Assembly (NCBI GenBank): GCA_030681555.1
Contig: JAUXRW010000045.1
Coordinates: forward strand, 1-46,383
Source of the DNA: Acidimicrobiales bacterium
Lineage (GTDB): Bacteria; Actinomycetota; Acidimicrobiia; Acidimicrobiales; VFJN01
Direction of reading: 5' to 3'
DNA: 46,383 bases
Of this stretch, positions 33,119 to 41,646 are shown one piece after another (position 1 is the first letter of the stretch; every line of letters begins with the position of its first letter). The translations under genes were made by a program, and so were the position numbers. The notes under the pieces are model-generated. The model did not search any database. It saw nothing but the letters and a program-made list of their open reading frames with translations, and was not told where the DNA came from.

Positions 33119-34056
33119 ACGAGCTCCGCAGCGAGGAGGGCCACCCCGATGGCCCCGGCCTGCTCCCCCAGCACGGCGGGGACGATGGGCACAGCGGGCC
33201 GGTGGTCGACGGCCATCAGGGACGCACCGAAGTGCGTCCGTACCGGCGGAAGGAGGAGATCCGCCGCCTCCACCAGCCCCCCGCCCATGACGATGATCCC
33301 GGGGTCGACGATGTTGGCCAGGTTGGCCAGGCCGATGGCGATCCACCGGGCCAGCTCGTGCAGGACGCCGAGCGCGTCGGGGTCGTTTTGCCGGGCGGCG
33401 GCCGTGACGTGCTCGCCCCGCACGAGCTCCGGGTCGCCCCCGGCGAGGTCGACCGCGAGGTCGAGCCGGCCGCCGAGGGCAGCGTCCCGGGCGAGCCGGC
33501 CGAGGCCCGTGCCCGAGGCGAAGCGCTCCCAGCAGCCCCGCCGGCCACACGGGCAGGGCGGACCGTTCGGGTCGACGATCATGTGACCCGGCTCGCCCGC
33601 GAAGCCGTTGGCTCCCCGCAGCAGCTTCCCGCCCGTGATGATCCCGGCGCCGATGCCCGTGCCGAAGGACACCACGAGGGCTTCATCCACCCCTGCCGCC
33701 GCCCCGCCCCGGTGCTCGGCGACCGCGTGGCCGTTGGCGTCGTTGTCCACCTCGACCGGCACACCGGTGCGGGCGGCCAGCTCGTCCGCCAACGGGACGT
33801 CACGGAGGCGGGGCAGGTGGGGGCCCACCCGGAGCACGCCGGCCCGATCGACGAGGCCCGGCACCCCGACCCCCACGGCCGCGACGTCGCCCTCGGCGCG
33901 CAGCTGGTCGACGAGCTCGGCCAGGACGGCCACGAGCCCTTCGCCGCCCGGAGGCGTGGGTACGCGATGCTCGATGAGCACGTCGGTCGGGGCGTCGGCA
34001 CTCAGCACCACCCCGAGGACCTTCGTCCCGCCGACGTCGATGCCGATCGTTCGCAT
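33115..34056 (-). CDS. ROK-family sugar kinase (second copy)
   Basis: 313-residue kinase. TIGIDVGGTKVLGV is the phosphate loop, VEVDNDANGHAVAEH carries the catalytic Asp, GEPGHMIVDP and zinc motif CPCGRRGCWE are typical ROK. No DNA-binding domain. It is clearly different in sequence from the ROK kinase at 10691-11560, so substrate specialisation is likely. ATG 34054-34056 chosen over a GTG 6 nt upstream. A strong hairpin just upstream separates it from the preceding gene. Confidence 0.88.
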   Translation of the reverse strand: MRTIGIDVGGTKVLGVVLSADAPTDVLIEHRVPTPPGGEGLVAVLAELVDQLRAEGDVAAVGVGVPGLVDRAGVLRVGPHLPRLRDVPLADELAARTGVPVEVDNDANGHAVAEHRGGAAAGVDEALVVSFGTGIGAGIITGGKLLRGANGFAGEPGHMIVDPNGPPCPCGRRGCWERFASGTGLGRLARDAALGGRLDLAVDLAGGDPELVRGEHVTAAARQNDPDALGVLHELARWIAIGLANLANIVDPGIIVMGGGLVEAADLLLPPVRTHFGASLMAVDHRPAVPIVPAVLGEQAGAIGVALLAAELV

Positions 34057-34070
34057 CGCCACAGCATGGT

Positions 34071-34095
34071 CCAGCGCCGGCCCGACCGGCGCTGG
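34071..34095 (-). terminator. Hairpin terminator after the baeRF-like gene
   Basis: CCAGCGCCGG (34071-34080), loop CCCGA, and CCGGCGCTGG (34086-34095) form a perfect 10-bp stem 3 bp beyond the stop of the gene ending at 34099. Confidence 0.75.
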
Positions 34096-34098
34096 CGG

Positions 34099-35214
34099 TC
34101 AGTAGCGCAGGAGCGCGCCGATCCGACCGAGCACGTCGAGGTCGGCGTTGCCGACGCAGATCGTGACCGGGAGGCCCTGCGTGAGCGCCTCCTCGATGGC
34201 GTCCTCCACGACGTCGTCGACGTGGTCCATGGCGGCACCGTTGAGAGGGTTGGTCGGCCCCACCAGCGCTAGTGCGTCCGTCTCCGGGCAGCGCCAGCCC
34301 TCTTCTGCGTAGCCCTTCGAGACGATCAGCCGTTCGGCCCGACGCTCGTTCAGCGCGATGAGGGTGCCGGCCAGCCCGCCGACGCCGCGGCGTCCGGTAG
34401 CTGCCGCCTCGCGCAGGCGTCCGACGATCTCCGCCTCGCGGCGTCGCTCCACCTCGGCCTCCGCCGCTTCCGCAGCCGCGAGAACCTCGGCGTCGCTCGC
34501 CCCCACGCCCACCTTCACCCGCCCGCAGAGCCGCTCCTGCAGGTACGGGTGGAGGTTGCCCTCCAGCTCGTTGGCGATCGGATCGGGCGCGCCGATCACG
34601 AGGTGCTGGAAGCCGTGCGACTGCCACAGCTCGAAGGCCACCTTCGCGCTGTGGCGCAGGTGCTGGTGGGCCAGCTCGTCGACGTGCGCCGCCGGCGTGC
34701 CGCGCTCTCGCTCACCGCGGCTGTCGTAGTCCCGCGGGAGCTCGTCGAGGAGCTCCGTGTGGTCGACCAGACGCCCGAGCGCGAACACGAAGAGCCGGGC
34801 GCGCTGTCGATCGGCGAGGAGGACGCCGACGGGCTCGTGCTCCTGCACGACCGACTCGAGCTGGCCGACCGCCGGCGCGTGGTTGATCACCAGCTGGGAG
34901 CGCACGGGCACGGGCAGCTCGATGACCTCCCAGAGATCACTGGCCGCGCAGGCGAAGAAGGCGAGCCCGCGCGTCGAGCTGCGATCGAAGCCGCCCCGCA
35001 CGAACGCCTCGATGCGCTGCAGGTCCTCGTGCACGGACTGGTGGCCGTTGGCCCGCAGCCGCGCCTCCCGGAGCATCGTGTCGAGCTCGTGCTCGACGTC
35101 CTGGTGGCGGACGAGTCGCCGACCGTCCACGTCGAGGTAGCACGACGTGATCGGTGCCGCCTCCCCCCTCATCGCGGCGAGCTCCCGGATGGCGGCTTCG
35201 GTGAGGACGGCCAC
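34099..35214 (-). CDS. baeRF-type (eRF1-like) protein
   Basis: 371 residues with the three-part pattern of bacterial relatives of archaeo-eukaryotic release factor eRF1: an N-terminal domain (PITSCYLDVDGRR...), a central domain (GVLLADRQRARLFVFALGRLVD ... LWQSHGFQHLVIGAPDPI), and a C-terminal ribosomal-protein-L7Ae-like part (LNERRAERLIVSKGYAEEGWRCPETDAL). No GGQ loop is visible, so direct peptide release is uncertain; roles in ribosome rescue or tRNA handling have been proposed for the family. GTG 35212-35214 has GGAGGT (35218-35223) upstream. Confidence 0.72.
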   Translation of the reverse strand: MAVLTEAAIRELAAMRGEAAPITSCYLDVDGRRLVRHQDVEHELDTMLREARLRANGHQSVHEDLQRIEAFVRGGFDRSSTRGLAFFACAASDLWEVIELPVPVRSQLVINHAPAVGQLESVVQEHEPVGVLLADRQRARLFVFALGRLVDHTELLDELPRDYDSRGERERGTPAAHVDELAHQHLRHSAKVAFELWQSHGFQHLVIGAPDPIANELEGNLHPYLQERLCGRVKVGVGASDAEVLAAAEAAEAEVERRREAEIVGRLREAAATGRRGVGGLAGTLIALNERRAERLIVSKGYAEEGWRCPETDALALVGPTNPLNGAAMDHVDDVVEDAIEEALTQGLPVTICVGNADLDVLGRIGALLRY

Positions 35215-35293
35215 AGCACCTCCATGTCGACGGGTGGGGTGCGCCTGATCGTAGGTCGCCGAAGGGACCTCCGCTCCCGCGGCCAGCGCCGGG

Positions 35294-35548
35294 CTAGGAG
35301 AGGCTGATCCGCTGCACGCGACCGTCGTCCTCGTCGCCGGGGTCCTGGGCGGCCTGCGGCCGCAACCGGCCACTGACGGCCTGTAGGAGGCCGCCGAGCG
35401 TGGCGACCAGGCTCTGGAGCGCAGCCGGGTCGTCCACCAGGTGCTCGGCGACGTCGAGAAAGCTCCGGGTGGCCCGGATCATCTCCTTCGCCGCGGCCTG
35501 GACGTGCTCGACGCCCGCCGCCAGGTCGTCCCTGTCAGCGCTCGCCAT
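35294..35548 (-). CDS. Small helical protein, unknown
   Basis: 84 residues, mostly helical (AAAKEMIRATRSFLDVAEHLVDDP...), with an acidic C-terminus and no Cys or membrane helix. It overlaps the end of the ArsA-like gene by 14 bp in the same direction, so it belongs to that transcript. No family recognised with certainty. Confidence 0.65.
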   Translation of the reverse strand: MASADRDDLAAGVEHVQAAAKEMIRATRSFLDVAEHLVDDPAALQSLVATLGGLLQAVSGRLRPQAAQDPGDEDDGRVQRISLS

Positions 35549-36311
35549 CGTCGGCCCTCCCCTCGAAGATCACGCGCAGCTTGCCCCGCTTCAACGTCGC
35601 GTCCACCACCGGTCGCCTGCGCAGGGAGTCGGGCAGCGTCACCGCGCGACGGTACGGCCCCACCCGCACGAGGAGCTCGTCGGCGCGTCGGCCGAGCTCG
35701 AGGTCGTCGCGGTCGGCGAACGGCAGCTCGAGCGACAACGTCGTGCGCCCGTTGCGGCGGTGCACCTTGAGCGGCTGGCCCACGTGCAGCCGAGCGGCCG
35801 GATCGAGGTCGCCGTAGACGCGCCCGCCGAAGTCCCGCAGGGCGTCCAGGCCGACGAGCTCGGTGGGTGCCAGCTCCACCTTCAGCACCGGGAGCGGCGC
35901 GAAGCCCTCCTCGATCGCCTGGAGGTGCTCCAGGTGGAGGGCCTTCCACCGGGCGAACCACGGGTCCGCGACCTCGTCGGGTAGGAGGCGGTTGGCCACC
36001 ACGGCATCGACCCGGTAGCCGAACAGCGAGAGGTAGGTGTAGGTGCGCCGGGCCTCCGCGATGACGATGCGCTCCGGGTTCACCACGAGCCGGACGCTCG
36101 TGCGCTGCGGGTCGGTGAGGATGAGGCTGGTGACCCGGGACAGCACCGGCGCGACGACCTTGTTGACGCGCCGGCCGACGGGGAAGAGCCGCTCCATGTA
36201 GCGCGAGAGGATGTCGGGCAGGGACAGGAAGCGAATCGTCTCGGCGGTGGCGGCCGCCGTCGTGGTCTTGCCTACGCCGCCCTTCCCGGTGAACAGCAGG
36301 ATCCGGGTCAC
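35535..36311 (-). CDS. ArsA/GET3-type ATPase with a large internal deletion
   Basis: 258 residues, far below the usual 370-400. Walker A is intact (TGKGGVGKTTT, about 8-18), but directly after AAATA (19-23) the sequence jumps to ETIRFLSLPDILSRYMERLFP, which in the family lies about 100 residues later. The switch I/DPAHS region and the Walker B Asp are therefore missing. The rest (VRLVVNPERIVIAEARRTYTYLSLFGY... and an HSP20-like end) is normal. The junction (36237-36257) has similar GCC/ACC codons on both flanks in the family, so slippage or assembly collapse is plausible. GTG start overlaps the SRPBCC stop. Probably inactive as an ATPase if real. Confidence 0.75.
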   Translation of the reverse strand: MTRILLFTGKGGVGKTTTAAATAETIRFLSLPDILSRYMERLFPVGRRVNKVVAPVLSRVTSLILTDPQRTSVRLVVNPERIVIAEARRTYTYLSLFGYRVDAVVANRLLPDEVADPWFARWKALHLEHLQAIEEGFAPLPVLKVELAPTELVGLDALRDFGGRVYGDLDPAARLHVGQPLKVHRRNGRTTLSLELPFADRDDLELGRRADELLVRVGPYRRAVTLPDSLRRRPVVDATLKRGKLRVIFEGRADDGER

Positions 36312-36749
36312 GGCTCCAGGTGGTGCCGGAGCTGCCGCAGCGCGGTGTTGATGATCTTCGCCTCCGCCCGGCGCTTCACGAAGCCGGGGAGCGGGACCAG
36401 CAGGTCGACCGTGAGGTCGTAGGTGACGTTCGTGCGATCGGGGGCTCCGGGTGCGGGCTCGAGCAGGTACGACCCCTCGATGCTCCGGGCGATGTCGCCC
36501 CGGACGAGCTTCCAGGACATGCGGGTGGGCTCGTCCTCGTAGGTGTAGCTGAGGGTGTAGCTGGTGCTGCGACCCATGGCCGCCGCCCGAAAGGTGACCT
36601 CCCGACCGCGGCCTTCCTCGTCGCGGGAGTCGACCGTGACGCCCTTCAGGTTGGGCCCACGTGGGGTAGCTCTCGAGGTCGAGGAGCGCTTCGAGCACGC
36701 GCTCGGGGGACGCGGAGATCTCGATGGTCTCCGTCGCCTGATCGGCCAT
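36308..36749 (-). pseudogene. SRPBCC/polyketide-cyclase-like gene with a frameshift
   Basis: The START-like fold is split over two frames. From ATG 36749, MADQATETIEISASPERVLEALLDLESYPTWA is a standard start. Near 36652-36656 the frame changes, and the protein continues as NLKGVTVDSRDEEGRGREVTF... then YTLSYTYEDEPTRMSWKL to a stop at 36308 that overlaps the ArsA-like start. A net change of one base at TGGGCCCAAC would restore it. Such proteins bind lipids or hydrophobic ligands. Either a recent mutation or a sequencing error in a C-run. Confidence 0.75.
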
Positions 36750-36805
36750 CGGTGGAGCGCCTCCCTCTATCCGGCGTGTGGGTGCAGGAGGAGCATTCTG
36801 ACCCA

Positions 36806-36819
36806 CCGCAGGGGTGCGG
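36806..36819 (-). terminator. Weak hairpin after the 78-residue membrane protein gene
   Basis: CCGCA, loop GGGG, TGCGG, 16 bp beyond the stop at 36835. Short stem, no T-tract. Confidence 0.35.
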
Positions 36820-36834
36820 GACCGGATCGGGGCG

Positions 36835-37071
36835 TCAGCGGCGGGCGGCCGGCGAGTTCCGCCGGACGACGGCGAAGTAGTAGCCGAGGACGATCCCGTA
36901 CCCGAGCAGCATCGGCACGGTCACGACGGCGACCACCAGCCAGCGCAGCCAGGCCACGCGGTCCTCGGCGCCCTCCAGGAAGTGGTCCTCCGGCCGCTGC
37001 CAGCAGTCGAGCAGCGCCATGACGACCGGGAACTCGAGGCCGATGAGGACGAGCCACAGCGGCGGCGTCAC
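36835..37071 (-). CDS. Small two-helix membrane protein, unknown
   Basis: 78 residues. Hydrophobic segments at about 4-22 and 43-67, separated by an acidic loop (CWQRPEDHFLEGAEDRVAWLRW), and a basic C-terminus. GTG start overlaps the stop of the upstream membrane-protein gene (GTGA). No family recognised. Confidence 0.65.
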   Translation of the reverse strand: MTPPLWLVLIGLEFPVVMALLDCWQRPEDHFLEGAEDRVAWLRWLVVAVVTVPMLLGYGIVLGYYFAVVRRNSPAARR

Positions 37072-37535
37072 GAGCGCGACGCGCCCCTGTGGTCGGCTTC
37101 CTTCGCCGCGAACAAGCCGTAGCGGCCGCCCCACATGGCCATCAGACCCAGCCCGAACATGGGAGCCAGGATCCCGAAGGCCACCTCCGTGAACGGCCGG
37201 ATGGCGGCCGCGGCCACGACCGCGACGACCTGGACGGCCAGGGCCACCCGGAAGCGCTGCCGCGTGTCGGGCGGGGCGGCGCCGCCGGCGAGGAAGAAGA
37301 GGCCGGCCAGCGTGACCACGACGGCTCGGCTGCGGGAGACGCCGAGGGCGTACGCCCACAGCAGCGCACCTGTGCCGACGACGAAGAGCAAGCCCGCCAG
37401 GATGGCGTGGACGATGCCGAACGTGTCCGGCAGGAGGCTGCCGGCCAGGCTCGTGCCCACGAGCGCGCCGGTGCCGGCGAAGGCAAGGTTCACGAGCCCG
37501 TCGCCGGGGTGGGGGTCCTCGTAGCGCTCAGCCAC
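37068..37535 (-). CDS. Membrane protein, four helices, unknown
   Basis: 155 residues. After a short polar start (ERYEDPHPGDGLVNLAF), four hydrophobic segments follow, then a cytoplasmic tail ending in basic residues. GTG at 37533-37535 overlaps the end of the glycosyltransferase gene by 8 bp, and its stop overlaps the next small membrane gene. Placement suggests a role linked to envelope glycolipid synthesis, which is inference only. Confidence 0.7.
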   Translation of the reverse strand: MAERYEDPHPGDGLVNLAFAGTGALVGTSLAGSLLPDTFGIVHAILAGLLFVVGTGALLWAYALGVSRSRAVVVTLAGLFFLAGGAAPPDTRQRFRVALAVQVVAVVAAAAIRPFTEVAFGILAPMFGLGLMAMWGGRYGLFAAKEADHRGASRS

Positions 37536-38667
37536 GAGCGTCAGCCTCCCACGCCGCCAGGGCCGCACCGAGGCGACGGGCCAGAACGTCGTACGAGAAC
37601 CCCTCGGCCGCCCGACTCCGGCCGGCGGCGCCCATGCGGCGAGCCGCCTCGGGGTCGTCGAGCAGGCGGGCGATGGCCTCCGCGACGACGGCCGGTTCGC
37701 CCGGCGTCCGCACGACCCACCCGGTCTCGCCGTCCACCACGGCCTCGGCCGCTCCCCCGCTGTCGCCCGCCACCTGGGGCACGCCCGCTGCGGCAGCCTC
37801 GAGGAACACGATCCCGAAGCCCTCCTGCTCCAGGCCGGCCCACCGGTTGCGGCACAGCATGGCGAACACGTCGGCGCTGCCGTAGAGCGCGGGAAGGTCG
37901 TCGTGGGCCACCCGCCCGAGGAGGCGCACGGGCGCCCCGGTGCGATCGACGAGGCGCTGCAGCCCGCCGTGGGACCGGCCGGTGCCACCGATCGCCACCG
38001 TGAGGTCCGGCCGGCTCGGCCCGAGAAGCGACGCCGCCCGGATCAGGACGTCCATGCCCTTGCGTGGCACCAGACGGCTGACGCTGACCACCAGGCGACC
38101 CTCGACCGGCAGTCCGAGGCGTGTGCGGGTGGCGGCCCGCTCGGCACCGTCCAGGGGCACGAAGCGGTCCGTGTCGACGCCGGGCGGCACCAGCACGCTC
38201 GGCAGGGGACGCCCGGCGGCTCGCGTGGCCTCAGCCAGCGGGTACCCGCCGGCGCTCACGACGAGGCCGGCCCCGCGCAGCACGCGCCCGAGGATCTGCT
38301 TCGTGCCCGGAAGCCGGCCGGGCACCGTCACCTCGGCGCCGTGGACGACGATCCCGTGGTCGAGGTCCCGCAGCTGTGGACCGAGCAGCCCCACGGGCAG
38401 GGCCGGGTCCAGCACGACGTGGCGGGCACCGACCTCCGCGGCCAGCTCCTCGACCTGCCGCCGCAGGCCGGGCGTCGGCAGGAGCACCTGCTGGGTCGTC
38501 CTCACGATCCGGTAGGGCTGGGTTGCGTCCCACGCCGCGGCGTCTGGGTGCGGCGTGGTGAGCACGACGAACGTGCTCGGATCGAGCCGTCGCCACAGCT
38601 CCCAGAGCATCGTCTGGATCCCGCCGATCTTCGGGGGGAAGTCGTTCGTGACGAAGATGTGCGTCAT
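37528..38667 (-). CDS. GT4 glycosyltransferase, PimB-like
   Basis: 379 residues. N-terminal THIFVTNDFPPKIGGIQTMLWELWRRL is typical of PimB/PimC-type mannosyltransferases. Donor-site motifs are VSRLVPRKGMDVLI and the E-x7-E segment EGFGIVFLEAAAAGVPQVAGDSGGAAE. Likely transfers a sugar from GDP-mannose or a related donor to phosphatidylinositol mannoside or another lipid. ATG overlaps the queG stop (ATGA). The acceptor is not provable from sequence. Confidence 0.85.
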   Translation of the reverse strand: MTHIFVTNDFPPKIGGIQTMLWELWRRLDPSTFVVLTTPHPDAAAWDATQPYRIVRTTQQVLLPTPGLRRQVEELAAEVGARHVVLDPALPVGLLGPQLRDLDHGIVVHGAEVTVPGRLPGTKQILGRVLRGAGLVVSAGGYPLAEATRAAGRPLPSVLVPPGVDTDRFVPLDGAERAATRTRLGLPVEGRLVVSVSRLVPRKGMDVLIRAASLLGPSRPDLTVAIGGTGRSHGGLQRLVDRTGAPVRLLGRVAHDDLPALYGSADVFAMLCRNRWAGLEQEGFGIVFLEAAAAGVPQVAGDSGGAAEAVVDGETGWVVRTPGEPAVVAEAIARLLDDPEAARRMGAAGRSRAAEGFSYDVLARRLGAALAAWEADARG

Positions 38668-39740
38668 CGGGCCGGCGTGGCCGCCGCCAATTCCTCGACG
38701 ACCATCGGGTCCGTGTCGTGGGCGAGCCCCACGTCGGGGTCGTCCACCAGGTCCCCTCGGCCGACGCGTCGCGCCGCCCAGACCGCGTGCGCCCGGAGGA
38801 GCGGGTCCGGGTGGCGCAGGTGGCGCCGGAGGATGGCCACGACGTCGGGGTCGTCGCCTCGGGCGATGTTGCCGAGGACCACCAAGGCGTTGCGGCGCAC
38901 GTAGCGCACCTCGCGCTTGGGAATGTACCAGCGCTCGGCCCAGGCCAGCACGACCTCGTCCGCCTCGTCGAGGAGGGCGAGCAGGGGCGCCGCAGGCCGC
39001 TCCGCGCCGGTGGGCGGCCGCACCTCGGCCCGGCGGTTCGGCGGGCACACCTCCTGGCAGTCATCGCACCCGTAGATCCGGGCACCGAGCTGGCTCCGGT
39101 GCGCCCGAGGGAACTCGCCTTCGGCCTGCAGCAGCCAGGACAGGCACCGTCGAGCGTCGACGAGGCCCGGCGCCACGATCGCCCCCGTGGGACAGCCATC
39201 GAGGCAGCGGGTGCACCCGCCGCACCCCTCCGCCACCACCCCGCTCGAGCTCGGCAGGGGCGCGTCGGTGACCACCGACCCGAGCACGTACCAGCTGCCC
39301 AGCCCCGGCAGCAGCAGGTTGGCGTTCTTGCCCCACCAGCCGATCCCCGCCCGGTGGGCGGCGGCGCGGTCCACGAGGGCGTTGTCGTCGACGAGGACGC
39401 GCGTGCGCCACCCCGCGGCTCGCAGCGCCTCGGAGATCGCCGTCAGGCCGGCCCGCAGGTGGGCGTAGTGGTCGTCCCAGGCGTAGCGGGCGATCCGGGC
39501 CTGGCGACCGACGGGATCGGCGACCGGCACGTCGGTCAGGTAGCCCCGAGCCGCGACGACGAGGGCGCGGGCGTCCGGCAACGCGCGGCCCGGATCAGTG
39601 GACACCTCCGGGCGCCGGTAGGTGAACTGCATGCCGCCGTGGAGGCCCTCGGCCTTCCGACGCTCGAGCGTGTGGCGCACCTCCACGAAGGGGTCGGCCG
39701 AGGTCACCTCCACCAGGTCCAGCCCGGCCGCTGCGCCCAC
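38664..39740 (-). CDS. queG: QueG, epoxyqueuosine reductase
   Basis: 358-residue cobalamin-dependent iron-sulfur enzyme for the last step of queuosine tRNA modification. Two 4Fe-4S motifs are present: CGGCTRCLDGCPTGAI and CDDCQEVCP. DDNALVDRAAAHRAGIGWWGKNANLL is the cobalamin/active-site stretch, and a HEAT-like repeat lies at the C-terminus. The GTG at 39740 is the first standard start, but the frame continues upstream with a QueG-like QLLPTVESLRA, so a CTG at 39768-39770 may be the true start. Other que genes are not in the window. Confidence 0.9.
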   Translation of the reverse strand: MGAAAGLDLVEVTSADPFVEVRHTLERRKAEGLHGGMQFTYRRPEVSTDPGRALPDARALVVAARGYLTDVPVADPVGRQARIARYAWDDHYAHLRAGLTAISEALRAAGWRTRVLVDDNALVDRAAAHRAGIGWWGKNANLLLPGLGSWYVLGSVVTDAPLPSSSGVVAEGCGGCTRCLDGCPTGAIVAPGLVDARRCLSWLLQAEGEFPRAHRSQLGARIYGCDDCQEVCPPNRRAEVRPPTGAERPAAPLLALLDEADEVVLAWAERWYIPKREVRYVRRNALVVLGNIARGDDPDVVAILRRHLRHPDPLLRAHAVWAARRVGRGDLVDDPDVGLAHDTDPMVVEELAAATPAR

Positions 39741-39779
39741 GGCGCGTAGGGACTCGACGGTGGGGAGCAGCTGGCCTCG

Positions 39780-41549
39780 CTACGTGGCGCGGAGCGGCCG
39801 CGTGCGGCGCGCCCCCGGCGGGCGCTGGCGGGGCCCGGAGCCGTTCTCGCCCGCGGCGCGCTCGGCCCTGACAGCTGGCACCGGCTGCGTGATCGGCCCC
39901 TCGGCGGCCCGCTTACGGCTGCCACCGCTGCCGTCGCCGCCGTCGCCGGCCTGTTCCACCAGACCGGCTCGGAACAGGGCGCGGGTGGCTTCGGGTCCGT
40001 ACACATCCACGGCGGCGCCGCTGAGACCTGATCGCTCCTGGGGAGCCGCCGCCCCTTCGGCGTGACGCGGTTCGACGGGCGGCTCGACGCGCCGACGACG
40101 GGGCGCGGGCGGCTCCGGCTCGCGCGCCGCATGCGGTGGACGGGCCTCGGGCCTCGGCGCGGCGGCGGGGACCTCGGAAGCACGGCGCTCTGCACGGCGC
40201 GTCGCCGGCGGCGGCACGGCGTCCACCCGCGCATCGGGACGGGGCGGTCCGCTGGGTCGGGGCGGTGCCGAGCTGCTCGCCGGCGCGGATGGTCGGGGCG
40301 CGGGTCCCGACGACGTCGCGACCGTGCGGGGCCGCGACGGCGCAGACGCCCGCTGCGGGTCCACGCGCTCCGGACGGGGCCGCGCGCTCGGGCGGGCCGG
40401 CGTCGCCTTGCCCGCAGGTGCGGATCTCGCTGCAGACGCCTTGCGGGCGGGCCCCTTGGAGCTGCCACCGGTCTTGGGCGGGGCCGACTTGGCCTTCGAT
40501 CGGGCGATGCGACGCGCCGCATCCCGTTCGGCCTGCCGGGCGGCGACGGCCCGAGCCTCGGCCTTTTCACGCTCGGCCTGCTCGGCCGCGGCGATCCGTG
40601 CGGCGATGGCCGCCTCGCGGACCCGTGCGGCCTGCTCGCGCTGGCGGCGCTGCTCGTCGGCCCGGGCCTCCCGCTCTCGCTGGGCGAGCATCCGGGACCG
40701 CTCCCGCGCCTTGCGGGCCGCGCCGCGCTCGCCCTCGATGGCTCGCCGGGCGGCCGCCTTGGTCATCTGCTTGGCCGCTCGCTCGCGCTCCTTCGCCGGG
40801 CGCGACACCGCCTTCGGGGGTGCCTCGGCGCGGAAGCCGACGCTGACGACGGCCCGCTTCGCCGTGGGCGCCTCGCCGTCATCCTCCGGCTTCACGGCCT
40901 TCGGCCGGGGGGTGGGGCGCTTGGGCGGCGGGGTGACATAGGCCAGCTGGCCGGTGAGCGAGTCGGCCGCCACGGGCTCACCGTTGGGCTCGGCGACGTC
41001 GAACCGCAGGGTGCGGTTGCTGCCGCGGTAGTGGAACGAGAACCGCACCACCCATCGGCCGTCCGCCCGCTGCTGGGTCGTCCAGGCGGCGTCGAACTCG
41101 GCGGGGGACATGATCACTCCACGCTCCACGAGGTTGCGTCGGACGGCATCGCCGATGCGCATCCCGGAGGGCCCGAGCCGGGGTCGGCGGAGGAAGGTGG
41201 ACCGCACCCGGGCGATGACCTGCGCCTGCTCGGCGAACACGGGGGCGGCGAAGCGTTCCACCCATTCGGGCTCGACGCCGGCGTCCTTGGCCACGTCCTT
41301 GAGGCTGCGGCCCCGGCGCAGGCGGACCTGGATCTCGCTCACCGGGAGCCGGCTCTCCACCCGATCGGCGCGCCCGCTGCGGGGGCCAGCGACGTCTGTG
41401 TCCTCCTGGCGGGCCCGCAGGGCATCCACGGCCTCGGCCAGCGCGTCGTCCAGCACCAGCGTGTAGCCGCCGGAGCGCGCGCCGCGACGGGCGCTGAGGA
41501 TGAGCCCGTCCTGGTCAGTTGTGAACCCTACGAGATGGAGTTTCTGCAC
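39780..41549 (-). CDS. sepH: SepH, FtsZ-assembly cell-division protein
   Basis: 589 residues. The N-terminal DUF3071 domain begins MQKLHLVGFTTDQDGLILSARRG and contains a helix-turn-helix-like part (LKDVAKDAGVEPEWVERFAAPVFAE). It is followed by a Lys/Arg/Ala coiled-coil (about 245-350) and a long Pro/Ala/Arg-rich disordered tail. SepH binds FtsZ and stimulates filament assembly in actinobacteria. The protein is much longer than Streptomyces SepH; the excess is in the low-complexity tail. GTG start. Lies upstream of queG and the PimB-like gene in the same direction. Confidence 0.88.
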   Translation of the reverse strand: MQKLHLVGFTTDQDGLILSARRGARSGGYTLVLDDALAEAVDALRARQEDTDVAGPRSGRADRVESRLPVSEIQVRLRRGRSLKDVAKDAGVEPEWVERFAAPVFAEQAQVIARVRSTFLRRPRLGPSGMRIGDAVRRNLVERGVIMSPAEFDAAWTTQQRADGRWVVRFSFHYRGSNRTLRFDVAEPNGEPVAADSLTGQLAYVTPPPKRPTPRPKAVKPEDDGEAPTAKRAVVSVGFRAEAPPKAVSRPAKERERAAKQMTKAAARRAIEGERGAARKARERSRMLAQREREARADEQRRQREQAARVREAAIAARIAAAEQAEREKAEARAVAARQAERDAARRIARSKAKSAPPKTGGSSKGPARKASAARSAPAGKATPARPSARPRPERVDPQRASAPSRPRTVATSSGPAPRPSAPASSSAPPRPSGPPRPDARVDAVPPPATRRAERRASEVPAAAPRPEARPPHAAREPEPPAPRRRRVEPPVEPRHAEGAAAPQERSGLSGAAVDVYGPEATRALFRAGLVEQAGDGGDGSGGSRKRAAEGPITQPVPAVRAERAAGENGSGPRQRPPGARRTRPLRAT

Positions 41550-41632
41550 GCGTCAGGCTCGGGGGGTCGGGTGCCCCGGTTCGCCACCTCCGGCGCCGAA
41601 CGGTAGCAGCCGACCATCGCGCCTCTGAAGGA

Positions 41633-41643
41633 CCCCGACGGGG
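41633..41643 (-). terminator. Short hairpin after the Cys-rich gene
   Basis: CCCC-GAC-GGGG, four base pairs, 3 bp beyond the stop at 41647. Weak. Confidence 0.3.
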
Positions 41644-41646
41644 CGC

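Noticed and set aside
38718-39749. Long plus-strand frame opposite queG
   Set aside because: Shadow of queG; its composition is Arg/Gly/Pro-rich with no domain, while queG has both iron-sulfur motifs.
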